In this document: positions 43,276 to 52,488 of the stretch, in pieces
Layout of the letters: every line of letters begins with the position of its first letter
Position numbering within the stretch: the stretch's first letter is position 1
From: Natrialba magadii ATCC 43099
GTDB lineage: Archaea; Halobacteriota; Halobacteria; Halobacteriales; Natrialbaceae
Assembly: GCF_000025625.1 (NCBI RefSeq)
Contig: NC_013922.1
Span: 1,798,001-1,862,000, forward strand
Length of the DNA stretch: 64,000 bases
Direction of reading: 5' to 3'
Notes under the pieces: generated by a model
The model's database searches: none
What the model saw: the letters and a program-made list of their open reading frames with translations, nothing else
Told to the model about the DNA's origin: nothing
Translations under genes and position numbers: made by a program

Positions 43276-43937
43276 TCGGTAGCTCCTCCGTGCTCGACGT
43301 GCTTTGTCGTTTCGACGGTCGAAGCGAGCGCGGCGGTCGCAGCCCGCGGATCGTCGGCGGCGGTGATTGCCGAGATGACTGCGACACCGACTGCACCTGC
43401 CTCGACGACCGGTCCGGCGTTCCCGGCCGTGATCCCACCGATGCCGACCGCCGGAATCGAAATCGCATCGGTGACGTCGGCGACGCGCTCCGGACCGACG
43501 CCGTCTTTGTGTTTTGCGACGTCCTTCGAGGTCGTTCCGTAAATCGTCCCGACGCCGACGTAATCTGCTCCGTCGGCTTCGGCCTGTTCGGCCGCGTCGA
43601 CCGTCCCCGTCGAACAGCCGACGATCGAATCCGGCCCGAGCAGATCGCGGGCGACCGAGACAGGGAGGTCCGACTGGCCGACGTGGACGCCGTCAGCGTC
43701 GATCGCCTGTGCGATATCGACCCGATCGTTGACGATCAGGCCCACGCCCGCCTCGGCTGTCAGTTCGCGCAGTTCCCGACCGAGTTCGTACCGAAACCGG
43801 GTGTCGGTGTCCTTCTCACGGAGTTGAACGACGTCGACCCCGCCCGCGATCGCCGCCTCGACGATCTCGAGCGTCGAGCGCCCCGCCGAGACGGACTCCT
43901 GGGTGACGAGATACGTTTGCCAGTTCGAGGGATCCAT
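43272..43937 (-). CDS. thiE: Thiamine-phosphate synthase
   Basis: A 221-residue TIM-barrel enzyme that joins the pyrimidine pyrophosphate and thiazole phosphate. Motifs: VQLREKDTDTR, LIVNDRVDIA, DGVHVGQSDLP, GVGTIYGTTSK and IGGIT. The start at 43937 gives the normal family N-terminus (WQTYLVTQ). First gene of the thiE-thiM operon. The region upstream shows no TPP riboswitch consensus. Confidence 0.95.
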   Translation of the reverse strand: MDPSNWQTYLVTQESVSAGRSTLEIVEAAIAGGVDVVQLREKDTDTRFRYELGRELRELTAEAGVGLIVNDRVDIAQAIDADGVHVGQSDLPVSVARDLLGPDSIVGCSTGTVDAAEQAEADGADYVGVGTIYGTTSKDVAKHKDGVGPERVADVTDAISIPAVGIGGITAGNAGPVVEAGAVGVAVISAITAADDPRAATAALASTVETTKHVEHGGATE

Positions 43938-44189
43938 ATGAGCCACTCCGTGTATCGGGGCAAAAGAAGGCGGGGTTCGGATCGGTGGAGTTCCGGGAGC
44001 GATGCAGGGGATAGGGTTAGACGCAGTTCGTTGGCAGAAGAACCCGTGACCCACCCAGACAACCTCACCGACCAAGACATCCAGCAGGACGATGAACGGT
44101 GAGGGTTACTCGAGTGACACTGCGCCAGTCTGGAGCAGGTCGTAGATCCCACAAGGAATTGATTCTGATCTATTTGCTGAAGTAGGGAA

Positions 44190-44275
44190 CTATAGTAGCC
44201 ACTGCAAGTCACTGCACACCTGTTCGCCAGCCTGCTCGGCGATCAGTGTGTAACTAGTTGCAGTTGTTACTATAG
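44190..44275. mobile_element. 86-base MITE-like inverted-repeat element
   Basis: CTATAGTAGCCACTGCAA at the left end matches the reverse complement of the right end (CTATAGTAACAACTGCAA), 16 of 18. The similarity continues inward imperfectly for about 38 bases, so the element folds into a long hairpin. No ORF fits inside. No clear target-site duplication was seen. It resembles non-autonomous derivatives of haloarchaeal insertion sequences; the parent is not in the window. Confidence 0.65.
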
Positions 44276-44359
44276 AGAGGTGTGAATGGAAGGTGTAGAG
44301 ACTATTAAAGGATGGATGGTAGAATGTATTTATCATAGAAGAGATGGTATATTATAGAG

Positions 44360-44548
44360 GTGGATGGAACGCATGTCAGTCTCGTTGGAATAAACCTCTC
44401 GATAGTAGCAGGGTTCTGGATGATGAGAAACACGCTCACCGAGGGGGCGCCTATTGTCACAGAACTCCACCACCTGTTACTCTGGGGAGGTCTAGCGATC
44501 ACACTCGTCGGTCTGATCGTCTCCGTTGTGAGAGAGTCTAATGGGTGA
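44360..44548 (+). CDS. Small membrane protein
   Basis: A 62-residue protein starting with GTG (MDGTHVSLVGINLSIVAGFW), with two hydrophobic segments and the end LITLVGLIVSVVRESNG-like. The box GTATTTATCAT (about 44327-44337), some 27 bases upstream, would give a leaderless transcript. The surroundings are AT-rich and just beyond the MITE-like element, so this may be part of an accessory patch. Function unknown. Confidence 0.45.
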   Translation: MDGTHVSLVGINLSIVAGFWMMRNTLTEGAPIVTELHHLLLWGGLAITLVGLIVSVVRESNG

Positions 44549-44632
44549 GTTCCAGTCATCGCTGTGCTGACCGAATAGTGTACGGGGCGTCTCCGAACGA
44601 AGCGAAGCGGGACCGACGCGGTAGTGGTCGAA

Positions 44633-44758
44633 TTACGCTTCGTCCTTGAGCAGCCAATCGGCCATTTCGTCGGCAGCGAAGACCTGATCGTCGAGAGGAT
44701 TCACGGTCTCGCGGAGACGTTCGAGGAGAGACCTCGAGAGCCTGCGAGCCGACGACAA
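44633..44758 (-). CDS. Possible small protein downstream of the acetyltransferase
   Basis: A 41-residue frame beginning with TTG 2 bases after the acetyltransferase stop. It reads SSARRLSRSLLERLRETVNP and ends in an acidic segment (FAADEMADWLLKDEA). The end has protein-like haloarchaeal composition, but no good start codon exists. It could be a small coupled protein or the tail of a degraded gene. Confidence 0.25.
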   Translation of the reverse strand: MSSARRLSRSLLERLRETVNPLDDQVFAADEMADWLLKDEA

Positions 44759-44760
44759 GG

Positions 44761-45357
44761 TTACACCTCGAGAAACGGCTCGCCAGCCCGGAGCAGCGAC
44801 CCGAACTCGTCCTCCCGAACCGTCGAGAACGGCGTGATCGGTTCCGGATTCTCGGGTTTGTCTGCGATTTCCCGTCGCCACCACCGCACGTCGTGCCACT
44901 CTCCCTGCGTGTAGCCGACCCGCGGGAAGTCTGCAAAGCGCTCGAAGCCGAGCCGTTCGTGAAATCGAACCGTCGCGGGGTTCGGAAGCGTCGTCACCGC
45001 ATAGGCGTCGTAAAATCCCTGACGCTCGAGGATAGCAAACAGCGACTCGTACAGCGCTCTGCCGACGCCCGACTGGCGAGCGTCCGCCGCGACGTAGACG
45101 GAGAGTTCGACGACCCACTGGTAGGCCTGGCGCTTTCGCAGCGGGCCCGCGTAGGCGTAGCCGAGCACCGTCCCGTCCGCACTCTCGGCGACGAGCCAGG
45201 GGTACTGCTCGAGTGTCGACTCGATACGGTCTGCCATCTCGTCGGCGGTCGGCGGCGTCTCCTCGAACGTAACCGCGGAGGACGAACAGAAGGGGGCGTA
45301 GATGTCACGAACTGCGGCCGCATCGGCCGTGGTGGCAACTCGAATGTGTGGGTCCAT
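44761..45357 (-). CDS. GNAT-family N-acetyltransferase
   Basis: A 198-residue protein like phosphinothricin acetyltransferase. It has IRVATTADAAAVRDIYAPFC at the N-terminus, WVVELSVYVAADARQSGVGRALYESL with the acetyl-CoA loop (RQSGVG) and NPATVRFHERLGF. It acetylates a small amine using acetyl-CoA; substrate unknown. Stands alone near an AT-rich accessory patch. Confidence 0.85.
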   Translation of the reverse strand: MDPHIRVATTADAAAVRDIYAPFCSSSAVTFEETPPTADEMADRIESTLEQYPWLVAESADGTVLGYAYAGPLRKRQAYQWVVELSVYVAADARQSGVGRALYESLFAILERQGFYDAYAVTTLPNPATVRFHERLGFERFADFPRVGYTQGEWHDVRWWRREIADKPENPEPITPFSTVREDEFGSLLRAGEPFLEV

Positions 45358-45410
45358 GTGTCGTGTCAGCCACTGCTTTCTGGCGGGTGCCTATAAGTTC
45401 GCTGCCCCGG

Positions 45411-46043
45411 TTACGAGCGTTCCGAGCAGGCGACCAGTTCCCCCTCCGTTCGCGGGTCGGGGTCGAACGACGGCTCCGTTCCAATGCCGTCGTACTGCGC
45501 ACGCAACGCGACCCGATCGTTGAGGAAGTAGGTCACTCGAACGTCCCACTCGGCGTGCTCCGTGTGCACCGTCTCCGTCACCAGATCGTACACCAGCGAG
45601 ACCAGGACACCATCCTGATCGCGGTCGTCCTCGGAGTCGTGGTCCCAATCCTCGTCGGCTACTGCCGACAGCCGATGCTGTCCGATCGACAACTCGAAGT
45701 CACGCGCCTGGTCACCGTGCCCCGCGAGAAACGCTTGCTGACGATACGCCCGCTCGAGTGTACCCACATACGCCAGCGCACTCTGTGCGCGCTTGGCTGG
45801 GTCGGGTGGGTACTCGAGTGCGTCGAACTCGAGACCGGCTATATCTCCGTTGGCTGACGCGGGTGGAAACGCAGTCGGTCGAGAAACAGCAGTACAGTCA
45901 GCGTCGGTTCCTGTAGGTGTGGATTCACCGTTCGACGAAGCCGTCTCTGGGTTGCTGAACCAGTTCGTCGAACAGCCCGCTGTGAGTGCGGAAAGGGAGG
46001 CGACAGACGCGAGAACCGGCCGACGAGAGCGGGGAGGGCACAT
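45411..46043 (-). CDS. Secreted lipoprotein
   Basis: A 210-residue protein. Signal MCPPRSRRPVLASVASLSAL followed by lipobox TAGC. After a Ser/Thr linker comes a folded part (GLEFDALEYPPDPAKRAQSALAYVGT...). It looks like a halophilic domain with alpha and beta elements (YVGTLERAYRQQAFLAGHG, WDVRVTYFLNDRVALRAQYDG), an NTF2-like possibility not proven. Function unknown. Confidence 0.7.
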   Translation of the reverse strand: MCPPRSRRPVLASVASLSALTAGCSTNWFSNPETASSNGESTPTGTDADCTAVSRPTAFPPASANGDIAGLEFDALEYPPDPAKRAQSALAYVGTLERAYRQQAFLAGHGDQARDFELSIGQHRLSAVADEDWDHDSEDDRDQDGVLVSLVYDLVTETVHTEHAEWDVRVTYFLNDRVALRAQYDGIGTEPSFDPDPRTEGELVACSERS

Positions 46044-46163
46044 ATACGCACGTCAGCCAGGCCACCAATAGCTGTTTCGTATCTAACCTATGCGTGTCGA
46101 AGGGAACGGGCGGATGAGAGGAGACGACTGTTACAGTGTCGAGAGCCGGGAGTGGGTGAGCGA

Positions 46164-47576
46164 CTACTCCTCCTCGAGCAGTCGGTCGACCATCTCCTCC
46201 GGATCGAAGCGCTCGATGTGGTCGTAGCCCTGGCCGACACCGAGGAAGAGAATCGGACGACCGGTGACGTGTGCGACCGAAATCGCCGCCCCGCCGTTCG
46301 AGTCGGCGTCGGCTTTCGTCAGGATCGCACCGTCGATCTCTGCCGCGTTGTTGAACTCGCGGGCACGGTTGACCGCGTCCTGGCCGGCCACCGCCTCGTC
46401 GACGAACAGCGTCATGTCCGGGTCGACGACGCGGTCGATCTTCTCGAGTTGGTCCATCAACCCCTCGTCGGTGTGGAGTCGACCCGCCGTGTCACCGAGG
46501 ACGACATCGACGTCGTTGGCCTCGGCGTACTCGACGGCGTCGTACAGCACCGCGGCGGGGTCGCCGCCCTGCTCGTGGGTGATGAGTTTCGTGTCGAGCG
46601 CGTTGGCGTGCTCCTGGATCTGCTCGTTGGCCCCGGCGCGATAGGTGTCGCCGTTGGCCATCACAGTGGAGTAGCCCCGTTCCTCGAAGTAGCGGCTGAG
46701 CTTTGCGATCGAAGTGGTCTTCCCGACGCCGTTGACGCCGGTGAAGATGATCGTCACCGGCTTGTCCTCGATCGCGATGCGCTCGTCGAAGTCGAACTGA
46801 CCGACGCTGATGACGTCGTAGATCGCATCCCGGAGCGCCTCCTCGACGACCTCGCCGGTCGAGGTCGTGAACGTCCGCGTCTCGCCGATGAGTTCGTCGC
46901 GGATGTTGTCGAGGATTTCCTCGGCGACGCCCATCTCGACGTCACTCGAGAGCAGCGCCATCTCGAGTTCGTGGAGTGGCCCCTCGAGGTCCTCCTCCTC
47001 GATGACGAACTTGCCTTTGACGAAGGATTTGGCCTTGCGGCCGAAGCCGGTGCTGCCGTTGTTGGTTGTGTCCTCGGCGTCCTCGGCGTCATCAGTTTCG
47101 CTGCCGTCGGCCACGTCGGGATCAGCATCCACCTCTCCCGCCGTTTCGAGGTCGGATTCGGGCTCAGTCTCAGTCTCAGCCTCAGTCTCGGCGCTCGTCT
47201 CGGCCGGGGACTCGAGTGCTGTGTCGCTCGGGGCTGTCTTCGAGGTCGTGGTGGTGGTCGTGGTCGACTCCGACTCGGTGGAAGCTGACGGTTCGGCAAC
47301 CGCCTGGTCGGTTGGGTCGGTCGACTCAGTGGTGTGAGCATCGGCATCGGCATCGACGTCGACATCGACATCGACATCGACATCCGTCTCCACATCTGCA
47401 CCAGCATCCGCGGCTGGCTCGGAATCGGCCGTCTCGGCTATATCGGCTTCCTCGACATCGCTCTCGACACCATCCACGTCCGCGGCGGGATCGTCGACCT
47501 CCTCGACGTTCTCTTCGGCAGCTTCCTCGGCGTCCTTCCGGAAGCTTCCGAGTTTCTTCTTCAGATTGTCGAACAT
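46164..47576 (-). CDS. ftsY: Signal recognition particle receptor FtsY
   Basis: A 470-residue GTPase that docks SRP-bound ribosomes at the membrane. The N-terminus MFDNLKKKLGSFRKDAEEAA is membrane-binding. A long acidic A-domain (about residues 20-155) contains an Asp-Val repeat from a hexanucleotide repeat (47343-47384). The NG domain has GVNGVGKT, DTYRAGANEQ, DTAGRLHTDEG and TKADADSNGG. It follows pfdA as in other archaea; its partner srp54 is at 34793-36187. Confidence 0.95.
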   Translation of the reverse strand: MFDNLKKKLGSFRKDAEEAAEENVEEVDDPAADVDGVESDVEEADIAETADSEPAADAGADVETDVDVDVDVDVDADADAHTTESTDPTDQAVAEPSASTESESTTTTTTTSKTAPSDTALESPAETSAETEAETETEPESDLETAGEVDADPDVADGSETDDAEDAEDTTNNGSTGFGRKAKSFVKGKFVIEEEDLEGPLHELEMALLSSDVEMGVAEEILDNIRDELIGETRTFTTSTGEVVEEALRDAIYDVISVGQFDFDERIAIEDKPVTIIFTGVNGVGKTTSIAKLSRYFEERGYSTVMANGDTYRAGANEQIQEHANALDTKLITHEQGGDPAAVLYDAVEYAEANDVDVVLGDTAGRLHTDEGLMDQLEKIDRVVDPDMTLFVDEAVAGQDAVNRAREFNNAAEIDGAILTKADADSNGGAAISVAHVTGRPILFLGVGQGYDHIERFDPEEMVDRLLEEE

Positions 47577-47701
47577 TGTAACGGTGGCTGTAGGGAACTG
47601 CTAGTGGCTGCCAACTTCTGATTGCTGATTGGTGATTGTTGACTACTGAACGGGAACGGATACCGGTCTCATTGACTGCCCGCACCCGTCCCAGTTCTGC
47701 C

Positions 47702-48154
47702 TTACTCGTCGTCCTGGCCCGGCTGGCCGCCCATCTGCTGCATCTGCTGTTGCATCGCCTGCTGCTGGAGCTGCTGGGCCTGGGACTCGAGTTCGTCGCT
47801 CTCGGATTCGAACTCGTCGATTTCGTCTTCGAGCTCCTCGATTCGGTCGTCGAGCGTCTCCTTCTTGCGCTCGAGTGCGCCGACGGCGTCGTCCTGTTCG
47901 AACTCTGCGGCGTAATCGGAGCCGAGTTCGACGATCGCTTCGTCGATATCCTCGATCGTTGCGCGCAGGTACGCGCCGCCGCCGAGTGGAACCTGCACCG
48001 TCGAACCAGTTTCGAGCGTCTGGAGGGCATCGATGGCCTCGTCGACCTCGCTCTGCTCGGTGCGAATATTCTCGACTTCGCCTTCGAGCGCGGTGATCTG
48101 TTCCTGTATCTCCTGAAGTTCCTGGGAAAGCTGCTGGAGCTGTTGTTGACTCAT
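47702..48154 (-). CDS. pfdA: Prefoldin alpha subunit
   Basis: A 150-residue chaperone subunit. Two coiled-coil helices (residues about 1-50 and 95-140) flank the beta-hairpins (TGSTVQVPLGGGAYLRATIED). It binds unfolded proteins and passes them to the thermosome. The ATG at 48154 (MSQQQLQQLSQEL) is preferred over the GTG at 48163. It lies upstream of ftsY as in the common archaeal cluster. Confidence 0.93.
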   Translation of the reverse strand: MSQQQLQQLSQELQEIQEQITALEGEVENIRTEQSEVDEAIDALQTLETGSTVQVPLGGGAYLRATIEDIDEAIVELGSDYAAEFEQDDAVGALERKKETLDDRIEELEDEIDEFESESDELESQAQQLQQQAMQQQMQQMGGQPGQDDE

Positions 48155-48257
48155 GGCTTTCACTCCGGCAGGCAGTCGGAAGAATCTTCCCTTCCACAGT
48201 GATTTCCGCGGTTTTGCAGACGTTTCGCCGAAACAGGGTGTAGCGGACGGCTCCGGG

Positions 48258-49208
48258 CTAGATCTGTCCCGGCTCGCGGTTCGAGGGCTGGCCCGTCATC
48301 CCGGTTCCGCCACGCCGAGGTCGCGTGATCGCATCGGGGTCGATGCCGTCGAACTCCGGCGGCAACGAGCCGTCGCGGGCGTACTTGTAGAGGGCTGTCT
48401 TCGCGATTCCCGTCGCGGCCTGATAGACCGCCAGCAGGACGCCGATCACCAGCAGTGTCGGTACGAGCGTAAACGTGAGCACCGACCACGGCTCGGCGAG
48501 TGCGAACATCGGCGCGCCGATGCCGGCGAGCGCAGTGAGAACGATCAGCGGCATCATCACGAGTCCGACGCCGAGACTGATCCCACCGACCTGTCCCCAC
48601 GTCTCGCGAAACAGGCTGGCACTCTCGCGCAGCGACTTTCGAACGCCACCCTCCTGAAAGACGATGACTGGGACGATGAAGAACGTCATCGCGAACCAGG
48701 CGAAGCCGGCCAGCGAGCGGGCAATCTGGGCACCCCAGCCGTCCTGGCTCTCGAGTGCCTGGAAGATGAGACCGACGACGGTGCCGACGGCACCCCACGC
48801 GAGGATCGTCCGGCGAGATTCCCAGGCACCGGCGAGGCCGGCCCGGAGGCTGGTCGGTTCGTCGGCGAACAGGCTGCCGACGGCGTGGACGAGCGCCGCG
48901 CTGAAGAACGTCGCAATCGAGGTGGCGACGAACATGAATCCGACGGAGGCAGCCACAAGAAAGGCTGTGACTGCCGTATCGGCTGTCCCTTCCGAGACTG
49001 TCGTGAACTGCTCAACGAGCGCCATCCCGTAGCCGACACCGAACAACGCGGCAACGATGCCACCGAACAGACCGACCAGTCCGACGACCCAGGCAAGGCC
49101 GTACATGACGGGGAACGCGAGCAGCCACTTCTCGCGGCGGAGGATGCCAAACGAGGCTTTTGCGATCGCGAGGCCGGTTTTGAATCTGGCGAACAGGGAC
49201 CCGAACAT
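48258..49208 (-). CDS. DUF6159-family membrane protein
   Basis: A 316-residue integral membrane protein with about six helices (WLLAFPVMYGLAWVVGLVGL, TAVTAFLVAASVGFMFVATS, ISLGVGLVMMPLIVLTALAG and others). The end TALYKYARDGSLPPEFDG is characteristic of this family. The ATG at 49208 is chosen over the GTG at 49217 because ACTTATGATA is centred about 27 bases upstream. It occupies the place between tif6 and pfdA. Function unknown. Confidence 0.75.
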   Translation of the reverse strand: MFGSLFARFKTGLAIAKASFGILRREKWLLAFPVMYGLAWVVGLVGLFGGIVAALFGVGYGMALVEQFTTVSEGTADTAVTAFLVAASVGFMFVATSIATFFSAALVHAVGSLFADEPTSLRAGLAGAWESRRTILAWGAVGTVVGLIFQALESQDGWGAQIARSLAGFAWFAMTFFIVPVIVFQEGGVRKSLRESASLFRETWGQVGGISLGVGLVMMPLIVLTALAGIGAPMFALAEPWSVLTFTLVPTLLVIGVLLAVYQAATGIAKTALYKYARDGSLPPEFDGIDPDAITRPRRGGTGMTGQPSNREPGQI

Positions 49209-49441
49209 ACGAGCCACATGTTGCTACCATATCATAAGTCTTGAGGACCGTTCGTAGCAGTGATTCGTGTAGTATGAGGCGTCTACCGAGTAGATACGCC
49301 GCTTAGAACTGTATATTCAAACCGGAATCTGTACAGAACCAGTGCAAGCAGTCGCGCACAAACGCACAGCCAGGACACTATGTACAGTCAAGACAGCCAG
49401 AAAAACGGACCGCAAAACCGACCGGGGACAGTTCGTAGCAG

Positions 49442-50107
49442 TTAGTCCAGATAGCCGAGCGTATCCTCGATCCGGCCGAGTTCAGGACCCGTCGTGTCCT
49501 CACCGACGACGTAGCCCGACTCGTTGGCCAACAGCCCCGACCCGACCAGGGGCGCACCGTAGTTGATCGTCCCGACGTCCGCGCGAACGTCGAGCGTCTC
49601 CTCGAGTACGTCGAGTTCCTCGTCGGTCGCCTTTGGGTGACAGAGCACGCCCGAATTCGTCGCGACCGCAGCGGTGCCGACGGTGCGAACACCCGCGAGA
49701 TCGCCGCGTTCGACCGGCACGTCGAGTGTGTCCTTGATGATCTGGATTGCCTCACGAGGCAGGTCCGGATGGACGTAGGCCCCGTAGTCGTTCGCGAGGA
49801 CGACGTTCCCGGCGGCGTTGATACTACCGGGCAACTCCGCGACGGGCAGGTCGACGTCCGCTTCGAGTCGCTCGCGCTCGTACTCGAGTACGCGGGAGCT
49901 GACGAGGAGGCCGTTTTCGTTACCCGTCGCTAGCGCGCCGACGGTCGAGGAACCGCCGACAGTTGTCTGGATCGCGGGAACCGCGAGTTCGTCGGTCAGG
50001 TCGGCGACGATATCGTCGTCGACGTCCGGGCGAACGAGCACGCACGAGTCGGTCGCACGGGCGAAGACGCCGACGTAGGCCGACCCGGCGAAGGCGAGTC
50101 GCTGCAA
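49442..50107 (-). CDS. tif6: Translation initiation factor aIF-6
   Basis: A 221-residue factor that binds the large ribosomal subunit and prevents joining. Its five-fold repeated domain begins [19 protein letters not shown]. The pattern [18 protein letters not shown] and [20 protein letters not shown] is typical. The start is a TTG two bases after the rpl31e stop (TAA-AC-TTG), since no ATG or GTG lies near. Third gene of the rpl39e-rpl31e-tif6 operon. Confidence 0.95.
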   Translation of the reverse strand: MQRLAFAGSAYVGVFARATDSCVLVRPDVDDDIVADLTDELAVPAIQTTVGGSSTVGALATGNENGLLVSSRVLEYERERLEADVDLPVAELPGSINAAGNVVLANDYGAYVHPDLPREAIQIIKDTLDVPVERGDLAGVRTVGTAAVATNSGVLCHPKATDEELDVLEETLDVRADVGTINYGAPLVGSGLLANESGYVVGEDTTGPELGRIEDTLGYLD

Positions 50108-50109
50108 GT

Positions 50110-50388
50110 TTAGTCGGCGACCTCGGCCTCAACGACGGCCTCACCCTCTTCGTCGAAGCGAGCCGCGCGGACGCGGAGCTTGCGTGGCGGGTTCGCTCGA
50201 CCCTGGGACCAGATTTCCTCGTTGATCGAGGGGTCGAGTCGGATGGCGTCCTCGTCGACGGCGAAGTGCTTGGCGAGGTGTTCACGGATGAGTCGCATGG
50301 CGAGGTCCGCGGCCTCGTGGTTTGCGCCCTTCTTGACGTCCCGCAGCGGGACGGTTACAACGCGTTCTTCGAAATCACTTGCACTCAT
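50110..50388 (-). CDS. rpl31e: Ribosomal protein L31e
   Basis: A 92-residue protein of the large ribosomal subunit. It starts [20 protein letters not shown] and ends acidic. The segment [20 protein letters not shown] matches the L31e family. It follows rpl39e by five bases. Confidence 0.95.
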   Translation of the reverse strand: MSASDFEERVVTVPLRDVKKGANHEAADLAMRLIREHLAKHFAVDEDAIRLDPSINEEIWSQGRANPPRKLRVRAARFDEEGEAVVEAEVAD

Positions 50389-50393
50389 GGATC

Positions 50394-50546
50394 TTACTCG
50401 TCGGTGTCGTTACGCCGCCAGTTGCGTCGCTTCGGGTTCCGCTGGACTTCCATGTCCGTCTTCATCATAACCCAGGCCGGAACGCGGCTGTTCTGGTTCT
50501 CGAGTTTGGCAAGTCGCTTCTTCTTGCCCTTCGATTTCTTACCCAT
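50394..50546 (-). CDS. rpl39e: Ribosomal protein L39e
   Basis: A 50-residue basic protein: [20 protein letters not shown] ... [14 protein letters not shown], full-length for L39e, which lines the exit tunnel. The frame is open upstream, but the family starts here and a TATA box lies about 29 bases before. First gene of the operon. Confidence 0.95.
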   Translation of the reverse strand: MGKKSKGKKKRLAKLENQNSRVPAWVMMKTDMEVQRNPKRRNWRRNDTDE

Positions 50547-50570
50547 AGTAGCCGGACGTAGCCCGTGCTG

Positions 50571-50580
50571 GCTTAAAATC
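50571..50580 (-). promoter_or_regulatory. TATA box of the rpl39e-rpl31e-tif6 operon
   Basis: GATTTTAAGC on the minus strand, centred 29 bases before the rpl39e ATG, predicts a very short leader. Confidence 0.6.
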
Positions 50581-50729
50581 TTGTCCATCTCTCGGGGCCG
50601 TGGTGTGTGAGGGGGTCGCGATCACCGGTCACCGGTGCCCTGGATCGATTTCGACTGACTCGGGGAACAGAGTTCAGGCTTCAGCGTTCAGGTTTCAGAT
50701 CCAGAGTCCAGAGTCCGGAGTTCAAGAGT

Positions 50730-51758
50730 TCAAGATCGAACACGGGCCAAGTATTCGGCGGCCGCCTCGAGTGTCGCCTCGCTCAGGTCCGTCGTGTACT
50801 CGAAGTGATCGACTGCTGGGTCGGTGCCGTCGGCCTCGTAGCCGTCGTGGTTAGCGAACTCGTCGTGATTGTAGCAGCCGGTGCCGTGAAATCGGGTTCC
50901 GCCGCCGAGCTCGTCGGGGCCGGCGTAGGCGGTCGCCATAGGGCTTACGCGCAGCGTTCGTCCCTCCGGTCCGGTTCTGGTGGCAGTTCCCAGGTTGTGG
51001 TCACAGCGTGTATCCCCAACCTCTGCGACGATATCGGGTGAGAGGAACGTATGAAGCACTTCGTGAATCGCGATGTTTCGGCTGACTGCGCGCGAATCCC
51101 AGACCTCCGTCGCACCGACGTTAGCGACGGTCTGTGCGCCGTCGACTGCGTCTGGGTCATCCGCATCCGTGTCACTCCCTACAGAGCCGATCAGGTCGTT
51201 CGGAGAGATGGTTCCACCGTAGCCCACCTGGTAGTTGAACGGCGACCAGCAAAGCAACAGGTGGCAGGTCGGCCCACCGAGTGCATCGTGATCTCGAAGC
51301 TGGTCGCGAAAGGCGTCGAGAACGGTCGGCAGCGACGGAAACGCGAGGTCAGTCGGCTGCGAGACGGACAGGAGCGGAAAGCGGACAGGAGGGCCACGCT
51401 CGACGCGCACGGTAAGTTCAGGCTCTGAAGCGGTGGTCGAATCCGAGACCAGCGATCGGTCGGCCGCGTAGGCCTGGATCTGCCCCATCGCGTCCTCGAC
51501 GGCCGCGAACGCGTCCCGAAACGGGATCGGCCAGTCGTCGCTCATCCCGTCGACGCCGTGCCGGGGCCAGGCAGTCGGCGGGACGGGACCGGGATAAACG
51601 CGAACCCGAAGGTCATTGGCCTCACTTTCGCTAGCGTCCACACTCGGCCCGAACAGAGATGCGCCACCCACGCCACCGACGGCGGCGACGAACTCCCGGC
51701 GGCTGATCGGGGTGGACCGTCCGAACCGAGACAGCAACGACGACGGCGGTGGCTCCAT
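50730..51758 (-). CDS. Tat-exported zincin-like metalloprotease
   Basis: A 342-residue protein. The twin-arginine signal (ISRREFVAAVGGVGGAS, residues about 18-34) is followed by a mature domain with His232-Glu233-x2-His236 in NIAIHEVLHTFLS, the zincin HExxH motif. A possible third ligand is His254 in RCDHNLGT. Ser-His cysteines (TCHLLLCW, GTGCYNHDEF) could form disulfides outside the cell. The peptidase family was not identified. Confidence 0.7.
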   Translation of the reverse strand: MEPPPSSLLSRFGRSTPISRREFVAAVGGVGGASLFGPSVDASESEANDLRVRVYPGPVPPTAWPRHGVDGMSDDWPIPFRDAFAAVEDAMGQIQAYAADRSLVSDSTTASEPELTVRVERGPPVRFPLLSVSQPTDLAFPSLPTVLDAFRDQLRDHDALGGPTCHLLLCWSPFNYQVGYGGTISPNDLIGSVGSDTDADDPDAVDGAQTVANVGATEVWDSRAVSRNIAIHEVLHTFLSPDIVAEVGDTRCDHNLGTATRTGPEGRTLRVSPMATAYAGPDELGGGTRFHGTGCYNHDEFANHDGYEADGTDPAVDHFEYTTDLSEATLEAAAEYLARVRS

Positions 51759-51915
51759 CGGCTACGCCAGTATCCCGTCATCCCACATCATACACGGTGC
51801 TGTATGTGCAAGTTGTCCCAGCGTACGACGACGGTACACGAGCAGAGTGGGTGCTGTAGGACACCGATACCGAACTACCGTGGCCCCAGGATGGAGTCTC
51901 GACGGCCGATCACAC

Positions 51916-52254
51916 CTACGGCCGAACGTATGCATAGCCGTCCGTCTGCAACTGCGTCACCTCGACGGCCCCTTCGGGAACCGTTTCGATTCCGTCGATG
52001 AGATCCGACTCGCCGAAGTCGACCGTCTCGAGTGTATTGCTGCACGCCTTGAACGCGATACCGTCGTCGAGTAGCTCCTGAATGTCGTCGTCTGCTCTGC
52101 CACCGGCTCTGGCCACCTCGATTCCGGACGCCTGGATGACGACCGCGACGTCGTCTATTCGACCGCTCTCGTCCGCGACGAGGTTTTTGGCGATCGCGAG
52201 TGACGTGTCCTGTTCGCCCTCGTCTCCCGACAGGAGGTGTACGACGGTTTGCAT
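51916..52254 (-). CDS. DsrE-family protein
   Basis: A 112-residue protein with the DsrE/DsrF-like fold. It starts MQTVVHLLSGDEGEQDTSLA; residue Cys71 is in AFKACSNTL, where sulfur-relay members carry their active Cys, and it ends EVTQLQTDGYAYVRP. It may handle sulfane sulfur, or be one of the many DsrE proteins of unknown role. The start at 52254 fits the family. Confidence 0.8.
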   Translation of the reverse strand: MQTVVHLLSGDEGEQDTSLAIAKNLVADESGRIDDVAVVIQASGIEVARAGGRADDDIQELLDDGIAFKACSNTLETVDFGESDLIDGIETVPEGAVEVTQLQTDGYAYVRP

Positions 52255-52488
52255 GCACAGAAGCGATGCCGAGCACTGGTGAAGCGTTGGTGCTTGCACT
52301 CGAACAGAACGTGGGTGTGGTGCGGCCAGCAGGCAGTGTCGTCGATGCTCGGTGCTTGTTATTCGTTATTTCGGAAACGGGAAAAAGTGCTCAAATATGC
52401 TATCAAGGCTACGCTGGGAAGTTGTAAGCTTTTACAGGAGAATATATAGAAAATTATATTAGTGTTCAAGTGGAAGTCGCCATTGGTT

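Noticed and set aside
43938-44110. TPP riboswitch before thiE
   Set aside because: No thi-box conserved sequences are visible; a short leader with a TATA-like box is more likely.
49278-49300. Bulged hairpin between tif6 and the DUF6159 gene as an operator
   Set aside because: It is imperfect (2-base bulge) and lies about 42 bases upstream of the TATA box of the next gene; a transcript-end hairpin of tif6 is as likely, so no role is assigned.
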